Source of the DNA: Hymenobacter rubidus
GTDB taxonomy: Bacteria > Bacteroidota > Bacteroidia > Cytophagales > Hymenobacteraceae
DNA length: 64,000 nt
NCBI RefSeq assembly: GCF_016734815.1
Contig: NZ_JAERQF010000018.1
Location: forward strand, 40,435 to 104,434
Reading direction: 5' to 3'
Shown piece by piece: positions 51,534 through 59,487 of the stretch (its first letter is position 1; every line of letters begins with the position of its first letter). The notes beneath the pieces were generated by a model that saw only the letters and a list, made by a program, of their open reading frames with translations, was not told the origin of the DNA and made no database searches. The position numbers and the translations under genes were made by a program.

Positions 51534-52142
51534 TCACCGGCCAAATAAGTATTGCAGAAGCTCCTTACGGTAAGGATTGGCGGTTGGGCTGGCCGTAGCC
51601 GTGTATTCCACATTATCGTCTTCCAGAAAAAAATACGGGGTGTATCCTTTTACTAAAACACTCGATACGTGGGCCGTAGAATCAAAATGCACCCACAACA
51701 TGGGGTAGCGGCCCGCCCACGCCACCGGCCGCGAATAGGTAAAAGTGGTGTTGCGGTCGTGGGCCCGGAAGTCGCCCAGGTCGCAGCTATGCACGGCGGT
51801 GTCAGCGGTGGCGCGTCGCAGCAAGGCAACAATGCCCACCGTGTCGTTCACCTCCACGTCAACCACTCCGTCTTTAGCGGCAGCCCCTTGGCATGTCTCC
51901 ATCCGATGCGTGCCGCTGCCTTTATAAGAGTACACGTAGTAGGGATGTCCAAGTATGGCCAGGACCTGGGTGGCACTCATGCCAAGCCGTACGCCCTCCA
52001 CATTTGCTGCCGTGACTCCGAGAGGCACATCTCGTTTAAGCAAAAACACCGAACCAATGCTGGCTAGCAGCAACCCGAAAAAGGCCACCAGCAGGCCACT
52101 TAGGATGTACGTCACCCATTTTTTCAGAAGGCGAAGGCGCAT
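51534..52142 (-). CDS. Membrane-anchored protein of unknown function
   Basis: A 202-residue protein with one N-terminal membrane helix (YILSGLLVAFFGLLLASIGSVFLL). The periplasmic part begins VEGVRLGMSATQVLAILGHP, which resembles the SmpA/OmlA (BamE-like) 'G-M-S-x-x-Q-V' motif, then a beta-rich domain (VDVEVNDTVGIVALLRRA, YPMLWVHFDSTAHVSSVLVKGY). No family could be assigned. The gene is less GC-rich than its neighbours and is flanked by the two copies of a 36-base direct repeat (51434 and 52336). Confidence 0.7.
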   Translation of the reverse strand: MRLRLLKKWVTYILSGLLVAFFGLLLASIGSVFLLKRDVPLGVTAANVEGVRLGMSATQVLAILGHPYYVYSYKGSGTHRMETCQGAAAKDGVVDVEVNDTVGIVALLRRATADTAVHSCDLGDFRAHDRNTTFTYSRPVAWAGRYPMLWVHFDSTAHVSSVLVKGYTPYFFLEDDNVEYTATASPTANPYRKELLQYLFGR

Positions 52143-52335
52143 TGCTCAGCAACAAAGTCGTTGTTAAACACCAATAGGACCGGCAATGTACCGCACTTCG
52201 GTTCATTGCCAAGCAAGTTGCCTTCGTCAGCGGACGGAATGTGCCCCGCACCGCCGGCGGCCCGGCAGCCGAAGTGACAATCAGCTACGCAAGCAACAAC
52301 AGTCACGCAGGTTTCATAAAAATAATTGGCGGAGG

Positions 52336-52370
52336 AATGCCACGCCAAGGTACTGCCGGGCGCATCTTTG
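52336..52370 (+). repeat. serA promoter/start repeat (copy 2)
   Basis: See 51434-51469. Its right end CATCTTTG (52363-52370) is close to the -7 box TAnnTTTG and is 5 bases from the serA ATG. Read on the minus strand, the block contains TACCTTGG, a possible weak -7 box for the divergent gene. Confidence 0.75.
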
Positions 52371-52375
52371 CGCTC

Positions 52376-54277
52376 ATGCCCAACGCTGCCGCTCCCCTGC
52401 CATACCTTGTTTTCGATTTCGACTCAACTTTTACCCAGGTCGAAGGCCTCGATGAGCTGGCCGACATCGCCCTGCACGGCCGCTCCGATGCGGCCGAGCG
52501 CGTGGCCAAAATCCGGGCCCTTACCGACCAAGGCATGGCCGGCGAAATTGGCTTCCAGGAGTCGCTGGCGCGGCGGCTGGCCCTGTTGGGGGCCAACGAG
52601 CGCCACCTGGCGCCACTGGTGGCCCGCCTCAAAACCAAGGTGAGCGAGAGCATTCGGCGCAACGGCGCCTTCTTCCAGCAGTTTGCCGACCGCATTTACG
52701 TGGTGAGCAGCGGCTTCCGCGAGTTCATTGAGCCGGTGGTGGCCGAGTTCGGCATTGCGCCCGACCATGTGCTGGCCAATACCTTCACCTTTGATGCCGC
52801 TGGCAACATCACCGGCTGCGACCCCAGCAATGTGTTGAGCCGCGACGGCGGCAAAATCCGCCAGCTGGTGCTGCTCGACCTGGACGGACCGGTGTACGTG
52901 CTCGGCGATGGCTACACCGATTACCAGATTCGCGAAGCCGGCCTGGCCCACCGCTTTTATGCTTATACCGAAAACGTGGCCCGCCCCACCGTGGTGGCCC
53001 GCGCCGACGAAGTGCTCCCAACCTTCGACGAGTTTTTGTACCAACTAAAACTTCCCATGACTCTTTCGTACCCCAAAAACCGCATTAAAGTCCTCCTGCT
53101 CGAGAATCCTAACGCCCGCGCCAAAGAGCTGTTCACGCAGGAAGGCTACCAGGTGGAAGAGGTACGAGGCGGCCTCGACGAGGACGAGCTGATTGCCCGC
53201 ATCGAAGGGGTAAGCATTCTCGGCATTCGCAGCAAAACGCAAGTAACCCAACGCGTGCTCGACGCCGCCAACCGATTGATTTCCATCGGGGCATTTTGCA
53301 TCGGCACCAACCAGATTGACCTGCCCGGCGCCATGAAAAAGGGCGTGGCCGTGTTTAATGCGCCGTTTTCGAACACCCGCTCGGTGGTGGAATTAGCCCT
53401 GGGCGAAATCATTGTGCTGGCCCGTCGCATTCCCGAAAAGAACCCCAAAATGCACGCCGGCGAGTGGGACAAATCGGCCAACGGCTCGTTCGAGATTCGT
53501 GGCAAGACGCTCGGCATCGTGGGCTACGGCAACATTGGTTCGCAGCTTTCGGTGGTGGCCGAGGCCGTGGGCATGAAGGTGGTGTACTACGACGTGGCCG
53601 AAAAGCTGCAGCTCGGCAACGCCGTGAAGGCCCGCACGCTGGCGGAATTGCTGCAGCAATCCGACGTGGTGACGCTGCACATCGACGGCCGGCCCGAGAA
53701 CGAAAACTACATCGGCGCCACCGAATTCGCCCTGATGAAAAAGGGGGCGCTGTTCCTCAACAACGCCCGCGGCCACGTGGTGGACGTGCCCGCCCTGGCC
53801 GCCGCTCTGCGTAGCGGCCACCTCGGCGGCGCGGCCGTCGACGTGTTCCCGTACGAGCCCAAAACCAACCACGAGGCCTTCGAGAGCGAGCTACGCGGCT
53901 TGCCCAACGTGCTGCTCACGCCGCACATTGGCGGCAGCACGGCCGAGGCCCAGCGCAACATCGCCGAGTTTGTGCCGGAGCGCATCATGCAGTACATCAA
54001 CACGGGCAACACGCAGCAGTCGGTCAATTTCCCCAACATTCAGCTGCCCGCCCAGCAGGCCCACCGCCTCATTCACATCCACGCCAACGTGCCTGGCGTG
54101 CTGGCCAACATCAACAACGTGCTGGCCCAGCACCACGTCAACATCCTGGGCCAGTACCTGAAAACCAACGAGCACATCGGCTACGTGATTACGGACATCA
54201 ACCGGCAATACGACCAGGAAGTGATTCAGGCCCTGCGCGCGGTGGAGCACACCATCAAGTTCCGGGTGTTGTACTAG
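52376..54277 (+). CDS. serA: Bifunctional phosphoserine phosphatase / D-3-phosphoglycerate dehydrogenase
   Basis: A 633-residue fusion covering the first and last steps of serine synthesis. Residues about 8-225 are a HAD-type phosphoserine phosphatase like SerB: YLVFDFDSTFTQVEGLDELA (DxD-type motif I; the second Asp of DFDST), VVSSGFREFIEPVV (motif II) and VYVLGDGYTDYQIREAG (motif IV). Residues about 235-550 are phosphoglycerate dehydrogenase: ISIGAFCIGTNQIDL, LGIVGYGNIGSQLSVVAEAVGMKVVYYD (NAD Rossmann), ALFLNNARGHVVDVPAL and a catalytic His in LLTPHIGGST. An ACT domain ends the protein (RLIHIHANVPGVLANINNVLAQHHVNI), probably for serine feedback. The start at 52376 is chosen because it follows the promoter-like repeat directly. 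Confidence 0.92.
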   Translation: MPNAAAPLPYLVFDFDSTFTQVEGLDELADIALHGRSDAAERVAKIRALTDQGMAGEIGFQESLARRLALLGANERHLAPLVARLKTKVSESIRRNGAFFQQFADRIYVVSSGFREFIEPVVAEFGIAPDHVLANTFTFDAAGNITGCDPSNVLSRDGGKIRQLVLLDLDGPVYVLGDGYTDYQIREAGLAHRFYAYTENVARPTVVARADEVLPTFDEFLYQLKLPMTLSYPKNRIKVLLLENPNARAKELFTQEGYQVEEVRGGLDEDELIARIEGVSILGIRSKTQVTQRVLDAANRLISIGAFCIGTNQIDLPGAMKKGVAVFNAPFSNTRSVVELALGEIIVLARRIPEKNPKMHAGEWDKSANGSFEIRGKTLGIVGYGNIGSQLSVVAEAVGMKVVYYDVAEKLQLGNAVKARTLAELLQQSDVVTLHIDGRPENENYIGATEFALMKKGALFLNNARGHVVDVPALAAALRSGHLGGAAVDVFPYEPKTNHEAFESELRGLPNVLLTPHIGGSTAEAQRNIAEFVPERIMQYINTGNTQQSVNFPNIQLPAQQAHRLIHIHANVPGVLANINNVLAQHHVNILGQYLKTNEHIGYVITDINRQYDQEVIQALRAVEHTIKFRVLY

Positions 54278-54651
54278 GCGGCCGGCCCGGCGGGCGGGCG
54301 CAGAAAGGCGGGCAGGTGCTCGACCGGCACGTCGAGCACCTCGCGCAGGGGCACGGCCCGGATTTCTGCCTCGGGCAACTCGTCGCCCAGCTCATCGCGC
54401 AGCTCTTCGGTCACCCGCACGGCGGCATCGGGCGAGCAGTGGCTCTTGCGCATGACGTAAATGGCGGCCACGCCCTGCCAGTACTGCCGGACGCGGCGCA
54501 GGTGCTGCAGGGCCTCGTCGGGCGCGTCTTGCAGCCCCGGCTGCAGGGCCAGCCGCTCGTCTTCTTCCAGGTCGAGGCGGACCACGTTCACGACGAAGCC
54601 AAATACGGTTTTGTCGCGGCGCAGCTGGCGCAGGCGGGGAGGAGCGGGCAT
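54274..54651 (-). CDS. Conserved-looking hypothetical protein
   Basis: A 125-residue soluble protein, acidic, without recognisable domains. Sequence features are MPAPPRLRQLRRDKTVFGFVVNVVRLDLEEDERLALQ, ALQHLRRVRQYWQGVAAIYVMRKSHCSPDAAVRVTEELRDELG and VPVEHLPAFLRP. The start at 54651 is preferred over 54687 because a perfect -7 box (54676-54683) lies between them. Its stop overlaps the serA stop by 4 bases in convergent orientation. No function is proposed. Confidence 0.65.
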   Translation of the reverse strand: MPAPPRLRQLRRDKTVFGFVVNVVRLDLEEDERLALQPGLQDAPDEALQHLRRVRQYWQGVAAIYVMRKSHCSPDAAVRVTEELRDELGDELPEAEIRAVPLREVLDVPVEHLPAFLRPPAGPAA

Positions 54652-54675
54652 GAAGAACCGAATTGCGTGAGCCCG

Positions 54676-54683
54676 CAAAAGTA
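54676..54683 (-). promoter_or_regulatory. -7 box of the 54274-54651 gene
   Basis: TACTTTTG on the minus strand matches TAnnTTTG exactly, 24 bases before the ATG at 54651. Confidence 0.5.
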
Positions 54684-54697
54684 GCACCGCTCCTCGC

Positions 54698-55642
54698 CTA
54701 CCCTTTGAACTGATTGTTGTGGTATTGCAGGAACTGCTGAGCGGGCCGGTCCATTACATTCTTGGGGACAGTTAAGCGTTGCCCCTGAAAACGATAATAC
54801 TCCTTGCCGTTCGAAAACTCCTCGCGGATGCGATGACTGACTTCAACGACCAGCGTATCGGCATTGACGGTCAGGTAATGCTTGTCGAAAAGCGTATGCA
54901 AATCGGACCGTAGCAGCAGGCCGTTGCCCAAGGTGCTGGGACCGGCGTCGGCATAAGGTCGAATGTGGGCCGCATCGAGCACTGGCAAGGTTTTTTCGCC
55001 CGAAATGGCGCATTTTTTTCCGTACGCGTCCAGCACCGCGGCCCGAAATGCTCCCTGACCCAGCCGGACTTTGGTCACGGCTTCGCGGTAGGCCACGGCC
55101 GGCTCTAGTAGCTGGCCGGCAACCTCCTGCAGCAAGGGCTGCTCAATCAACGCGTTGGGCGTTTGATAACGGGCCAGCACTGCCTGTACATCGCGCCACA
55201 ACTGCCAGCCAATGGCATCCTGCGTAGAATAAACCTTCCCCTGCACGATGCCGGGTCTGAAATCGGCCGGCACGGGCAGCCAGTCTTGCTTGTCAAAGAA
55301 AATGGGGGCGTTGAGTGCCAGACAGGTGATGTTGCTGCCGGGCTCCAGCGGCTGCGCCCGGTTTTGCCGGATAAGCCCGGTAAATTCCGCGCAGGTAGCC
55401 GCGCCGTTGCGGGGGCCGAAAACGTCCCAGGCCATCGGGATGGGCAGTTGCACTTGCCGCGCAAACCACCCCACGCCGGCAATGGCGTTCACGGGATTTT
55501 TAAGGCGAAACAAGAACGGAGAATTTGGCGGCACCGCCCCAAACCCTTGCCCTGAAGGCTTCCAGAAGTTCACATCTTCCCGAGGCTCCTGCCGCAGAAA
55601 GTCGAACCATCGACGGTCGGTATTGCCAACGTAGAAGTTCAT
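54698..55642 (-). CDS. HNH endonuclease (restriction-type)
   Basis: A 314-residue protein. Residues 1-150 (MNFYVGNTDRRWFDFLRQ, PREDVNFWKPSGQGFGAVPP, FLFRLKNPVNAIAGVGWFAR) resemble the N-terminal DNA-reading module of predicted restriction HNH proteins, perhaps EVE/PUA-like. Residues about 200-290 are the HNH nuclease: GAFRAAVLDAYGKKCAISGEKTLPVLDAAHIRPYADAGPSTLGNGLLLRSDLHTLFDKHYL, with AAHI, the N of LGNGLLL and the H of DLHTLFD as catalytic positions. It follows the small HTH gene by 11 bases and is divergent from res/mod. It may be a methyl-directed or accessory nuclease of the island. Confidence 0.85.
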   Translation of the reverse strand: MNFYVGNTDRRWFDFLRQEPREDVNFWKPSGQGFGAVPPNSPFLFRLKNPVNAIAGVGWFARQVQLPIPMAWDVFGPRNGAATCAEFTGLIRQNRAQPLEPGSNITCLALNAPIFFDKQDWLPVPADFRPGIVQGKVYSTQDAIGWQLWRDVQAVLARYQTPNALIEQPLLQEVAGQLLEPAVAYREAVTKVRLGQGAFRAAVLDAYGKKCAISGEKTLPVLDAAHIRPYADAGPSTLGNGLLLRSDLHTLFDKHYLTVNADTLVVEVSHRIREEFSNGKEYYRFQGQRLTVPKNVMDRPAQQFLQYHNNQFKG

Positions 55643-55653
55643 ACCGCTTGGAT

Positions 55654-56019
55654 TTAGGAATTCCCACGCTCGCTCAGCAGCGCATCGTACTGCGCTTTCA
55701 GTTCGTCGTACTGCCGCACCTTTTCCAAATACAGCGCATATACGTGCAGGAGCTTATCCTTGAACTCCTCCACGCTGGAAAGCTGATACACCTCCAACGG
55801 CTCGGCAGCCAACGGGACCAACTCCTTGAACTCCTCGGCGAAGTTGTGGTAAATGATTTCACCCACCCGCTTGATGAAGTCAAAGTCCAAGTTAGAGTCC
55901 TGGTAGCGGCGATTAAGGGTGGCTCGACTAATACCAAGGGCTTGGCACAGCTGGGCTGCTTTCTTCCCGCTTTTAAGGACGGCTTCGTGCACAATTGCCC
56001 CGCGGTTCTGCTTGGCCAT
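55654..56019 (-). CDS. Small HTH regulator with C-terminal coiled coil
   Basis: A 121-residue DNA-binding protein. Residues about 1-60 hold a helix-turn-helix: VLKSGKKAAQLCQALGISRATLNRRYQDSNLDFDFIKRVGEII, similar to phage-repressor-like HTH proteins. The C-terminal 40 residues (VEEFKDKLLHVYALYLEKVRQYDELKAQYDALLSE) are a coiled coil, probably for dimerisation. It forms an operon with the HNH gene and is divergent from res, with a palindromic operator candidate between them (56111-56141). This fits a controller-protein role in restriction timing, which is inference. The ATG at 56019 is preferred over the open frame to 56052; CACCTTTG, a near -7 box, lies 22 bases before it. Confidence 0.8.
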   Translation of the reverse strand: MAKQNRGAIVHEAVLKSGKKAAQLCQALGISRATLNRRYQDSNLDFDFIKRVGEIIYHNFAEEFKELVPLAAEPLEVYQLSSVEEFKDKLLHVYALYLEKVRQYDELKAQYDALLSERGNS

Positions 56020-56110
56020 ATTGGGTCTGACTAGAAAAGCCAAAGGTGACAAGGCATACCAGTCGCTTACAGACCTATCATTTCACCATTTTGAATCAAT
56101 AGCCGATTTT

Positions 56111-56141
56111 ATGAGACATTATTGTCTCATATTTGTCTCAT
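56111..56141. promoter_or_regulatory. Operator-like palindrome plus extra half-site
   Basis: ATGAGACA (56111-56118) and TGTCTCAT (56123-56130) form a perfect inverted pair around TTAT. The half-site TGTCTCAT is repeated at 56134-56141, 11 bases on, about one helical turn. The array lies 13-43 bases before the res ATG and about 95 bases before the divergent HTH gene. Confidence 0.65.
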
Positions 56142-56153
56142 AAGTTTTCTCTT

Positions 56154-59100
56154 ATGGACAGCCGCCCTGATTCTACCCCTGTCCGCCTGCCGGACAACCC
56201 CATCCTCAACAACCCCTATCTGGCGCCCGCCCGGCACTACGCCACCGACTTGGAAGGCAACCTCGACTACGCCAACGTAGAGCCCGGCCGCCGCCTGTTC
56301 GTGCCCGAGGTGCAGGTAATTCCGGGCCGGCACAAGGGCCAGAAAGTGGTGTTTGCCTTCAACGAAGCCGCCGCGGCCTACGGCACGCACCTCATCAACT
56401 TGGTGCGCAAGGAGGTGGGCCTCTGGCGCGCCGCCGGCTACCCCGACGCCACCCGCGTGACGCGCGAGCTGCTGGCTTTCTGGTTTCCCGACGAGGACGA
56501 CTCGCCCCGCAAGAAGCTGTTCTTCGCCCAGCGCGAAGCCGTGGAAACCGCCATTTGGCTGAATGAGGTGGCCGCCCGCTCCAATGCCGGCAGCCACATC
56601 CTAGGCCAGCTGCGCGAAGGCCAGCAGTCAGTATCGGCCCACGCGGCCGACCACCTGCCGCGCATTGCCTTCAAAATGGCCACCGGCAGCGGCAAAACCG
56701 TGGTGATGGCCGCGCTCATCCTCTACCATTACCTCAACCGCCAGCAGTACCGGCAGGACGTGCGCTTTGCCGACAACTTCCTGCTGGTAGCACCCGGCAT
56801 CACCATCCGCGACCGGCTGGGCGTGCTGCGCGCCGACACCACTTCCGACCGCAACTACGCGCAGGACTACTACCACGAGCGCAAGCTGGTGCCCGCCCAG
56901 TACGAGGACCTGCTGGAGGGGCTGAACGCCCGGCTGGTCATTGCCAACTACCACCAGTTTGAGCCGCGCACCCTGCAAGGCAACAAGCGCGGCGTGTTCG
57001 ACGGCAAGGTGGGCGCCGACGGCAAAAAGCAGGAAGAATACGAGGACTACGCCCAGGTTTTCCGGCGCCTGCTCAGCGGTTTCCGGCCCGGCAGCCGCCT
57101 GCTGGTGCTGAATGACGAGGCCCACCACTGCTACCTGCCGCAGGAAGCTCCACCAAAAACCAAAGGCCAAAAAAAGTCATCAGGCTCCCCTCTCCACGGG
57201 AGAGGGGCCGGGGGTGAGGTTGCCCGTTCGGGCGAAGCCGCCGACGAAAACGCCCGCGCCGCCGTGTGGTTCAGCGGCTTGCGCGAACTGGGCCAGCGTT
57301 TCCAGCTCACGGCCGTGTACGACCTTTCTGCCACGCCCTACTACCTGCAGGGCTCCGGCTACAAGCCGTACACGCTGTTTCCGTGGATTGTGACGGATTT
57401 CGGCCTGGTCGAAGCCATCGAAAGCGGGCTGGTGAAAATCCCCTACCTGCCCGAAAAGGACGACACCCAGCAGCTGGATATGCCGGTGCTGCGCAACCTC
57501 TACGAAAACGTGAAGGACGCCCTGCCCAAGATGGGCAAAGCCACCGAGCGCAAAGAGAAAGGCACGGCCTACGTGGAAAAAAAGCCCGAGCTGCCGCAGC
57601 TGCTCGTCACGGCCCTCGACCAGCTGGTGGCCCACTACGAGGAATACGACCAGGGGGTGCGCGAGCGCGGCGAGCGCCGCCCCGAGCTGCTAAGCGCCCC
57701 GCCGGTGCTGATTGTGGTGTGCAACAACACCGGCGTGTCGAAGGAGGTGTACAAGCACATTGCCGGCTACGAGTACGACGACCCCACCCACGGCCGCCAG
57801 GTGGCGCTGGGCCACCACGACATTTTCTCGAACTACCTGCCCGACAAGTCGCCGCGCCACCGCCCGCCCACGCTGCTCATCGACTCCGACGCGCTGGAAA
57901 ACAGCGGGCAGGTAGACGAAGCTTTCCGGCGAGTATTCAAAGACGAAATCCGCCAGTTCCGGCAGGAATACCGCCGCCTCTACCCTGACCGCTCGGCCGA
58001 CGACCTCACCGAGGCCGACCTGCTGCGCGAGGTGGTGAACACCGTGGGCCGGCCCGGCAAGCTGGGCGCCCACGTGCGCTGTGTGGTGAGCGTGAGCATG
58101 CTCACCGAAGGCTGGGACGCCAACACCGTGACGCACATCGTGGGGTTGCGCGCCTTCGGCTCGCAGCTCTTATGCGAGCAGGTGGCGGGCCGCGCCCTGC
58201 GCCGCCGCTACTACGAGCTGCAGGGCTACGACCGAAACGGCGAGGCTGTGACCGGCGCCACCAAGGCCGACAAGGCCCGCATCGTGGAGTACAAGTTTCC
58301 ACCGGAGTACGCCCGCATCATCGGCATTCCTTTCAAGGCATTTCGGCGGGGCAAGGGCGGGGGCGGCACTGGCCCCGAGGGCGAGGAGATTACGCCCATC
58401 CGGGCGCTGCCGGCGCGCGAACACCTCGAAATCCGTTTCCCTAACCTGGCCGGCTACCGCGAGGAGCTGGGCACCGGCGCGCTCGTGCCCGACTTCGCGG
58501 CCGTGGGCAAGTTCGAGCTGGACTTTTCCAAAATCCCGACCCATACCGAGCTGGCGTCGGCGTTTTCGGGCAGTACCGAAAACATGCGGCTCGAAGCCCA
58601 CGAGCGCATCCGCGACAACGAGGCGGTGTACTACGTGGCCAACGAGGTGATGCGCTACCACTTTTCCGACGTGGACGGCGCGCCCCTCATGCAGTATTTC
58701 GGCCCGGTGCGCCGCATCGTGGAGCAGTGGTACCACGAGTGCCTCTCGCTGGTGCACCAGACCGACCCGGCCTTCAAGCGGCTGGTGAAATACTGGGACA
58801 GCAAGGCCGTGGCCAGCCACATCCGGCAGGCCATTGCGGTGGGTCAGCCCAACGAGGAGCGCCGCATCCGGCCGGTCCCCATGCCTTACAACGCCCAGGG
58901 CAGCACCCGCTTTGTGCACGGCCAAACCACCCGGCCGGTGTTCGAAACCACGAAAAGCCACGTCAACTACGTGGTGGCCGACACCCAGAGCTGGGAGCAG
59001 ATTTGCGCCAAGGTGCTCGAAGACCTGCCCCAGGTGCTGAGCTACGTCAAAAACGCCTTCCTCGACTTCAAAATCCCCTACCTCAAGGAAGGCCAGCCCG

Positions 59101-59357
59101 GCAACTACCTGCCGGATTTCATCGCTCGCGTGCGCGCCCAAAGCGACCAGACGGTGAACCTGATAATCGAGGTGACGGGCATGAACCGCGACAAGCAGGC
59201 CAAGAAACTCTACACCGAAAAGTACTGGCTGCCCGCCGTGAACGGCGACCTGGCCGCCCTCGGCCTGCCGCCCGACGAGCCCTGGGCCTTCGTCGAAATC
59301 AGCGAGAGCGAGAAGTATTTCCGCAACCAGCTGGTGGCGAAAATCCAGGCGCTGTAG
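56154..59357 (+). CDS. res: Type III-like restriction enzyme, Res subunit (helicase-nuclease)
   Basis: A 1067-residue DNA translocase/nuclease of the BPTD_3080-like group. Superfamily 2 motifs are Walker A MATGSGKTVV (about 177), Walker B LVLNDEAHHCY (about 321), LSATPYY (about 392), VSMLTEGWDANTVTHIVGLRAFGSQLLCEQVAGRALRRR (motifs V/VI, ending about 680) and a C-terminal nuclease segment YLPDFIARV ... LIIEVTGMNRDKQ (about 985-1010). There the usual catalytic Lys of PD-(D/E)xK is a Thr (EVTG). At about residues 340-362 a palindrome-derived peptide (SGSPLHGRGAGGEV) is inserted after the DEAH box. The start is the ATG at 56154; TTG at 56133 is possible. It is followed by mod after a family A repeat. 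Confidence 0.92.
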   Translation: MDSRPDSTPVRLPDNPILNNPYLAPARHYATDLEGNLDYANVEPGRRLFVPEVQVIPGRHKGQKVVFAFNEAAAAYGTHLINLVRKEVGLWRAAGYPDATRVTRELLAFWFPDEDDSPRKKLFFAQREAVETAIWLNEVAARSNAGSHILGQLREGQQSVSAHAADHLPRIAFKMATGSGKTVVMAALILYHYLNRQQYRQDVRFADNFLLVAPGITIRDRLGVLRADTTSDRNYAQDYYHERKLVPAQYEDLLEGLNARLVIANYHQFEPRTLQGNKRGVFDGKVGADGKKQEEYEDYAQVFRRLLSGFRPGSRLLVLNDEAHHCYLPQEAPPKTKGQKKSSGSPLHGRGAGGEVARSGEAADENARAAVWFSGLRELGQRFQLTAVYDLSATPYYLQGSGYKPYTLFPWIVTDFGLVEAIESGLVKIPYLPEKDDTQQLDMPVLRNLYENVKDALPKMGKATERKEKGTAYVEKKPELPQLLVTALDQLVAHYEEYDQGVRERGERRPELLSAPPVLIVVCNNTGVSKEVYKHIAGYEYDDPTHGRQVALGHHDIFSNYLPDKSPRHRPPTLLIDSDALENSGQVDEAFRRVFKDEIRQFRQEYRRLYPDRSADDLTEADLLREVVNTVGRPGKLGAHVRCVVSVSMLTEGWDANTVTHIVGLRAFGSQLLCEQVAGRALRRRYYELQGYDRNGEAVTGATKADKARIVEYKFPPEYARIIGIPFKAFRRGKGGGGTGPEGEEITPIRALPAREHLEIRFPNLAGYREELGTGALVPDFAAVGKFELDFSKIPTHTELASAFSGSTENMRLEAHERIRDNEAVYYVANEVMRYHFSDVDGAPLMQYFGPVRRIVEQWYHECLSLVHQTDPAFKRLVKYWDSKAVASHIRQAIAVGQPNEERRIRPVPMPYNAQGSTRFVHGQTTRPVFETTKSHVNYVVADTQSWEQICAKVLEDLPQVLSYVKNAFLDFKIPYLKEGQPGNYLPDFIARVRAQSDQTVNLIIEVTGMNRDKQAKKLYTEKYWLPAVNGDLAALGLPPDEPWAFVEISESEKYFRNQLVAKIQAL
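57187..57207. repeat. Short palindrome inserted in the res coding sequence
   Basis: CCCCTCTCC and GGAGAGGGG (57187-57195, 57199-57207) pair around ACG, then CCGGGGGTGAGG follows. The same kind of CTCTCC-n-GGAGAGGGG element is widespread as a dispersed repeat in other bacteria. The reading frame is preserved. Confidence 0.75.
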
Positions 59358-59371
59358 CGTCCACAACAAAA

Positions 59372-59472
59372 GCACGTCACGCTGACGCAGCCGAAGCATC
59401 TCGCGTGCAGCAGTAATCCAATCGACCCAACAATGCGAGCGAGATGCTTCGGCTGCGCTCAGCATGACGTGC
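59372..59472. repeat. Palindromic repeat, family A copy between res and mod
   Basis: Arms of about 33 bases (59372-59404 and 59439-59472) with the CAGCCGAAGCATCTCGC core and one single-base gap. It separates the two co-oriented restriction-modification genes and ends 15 bases before the mod ATG. Confidence 0.85.
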
Positions 59473-59487
59473 CAATATTCCTTCCCC

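Noticed and set aside
51474..51548. 24-codon frame after the first serA-like promoter copy
   Set aside because: Too short and without protein character; it is more likely the leftover of a duplicated promoter and start.
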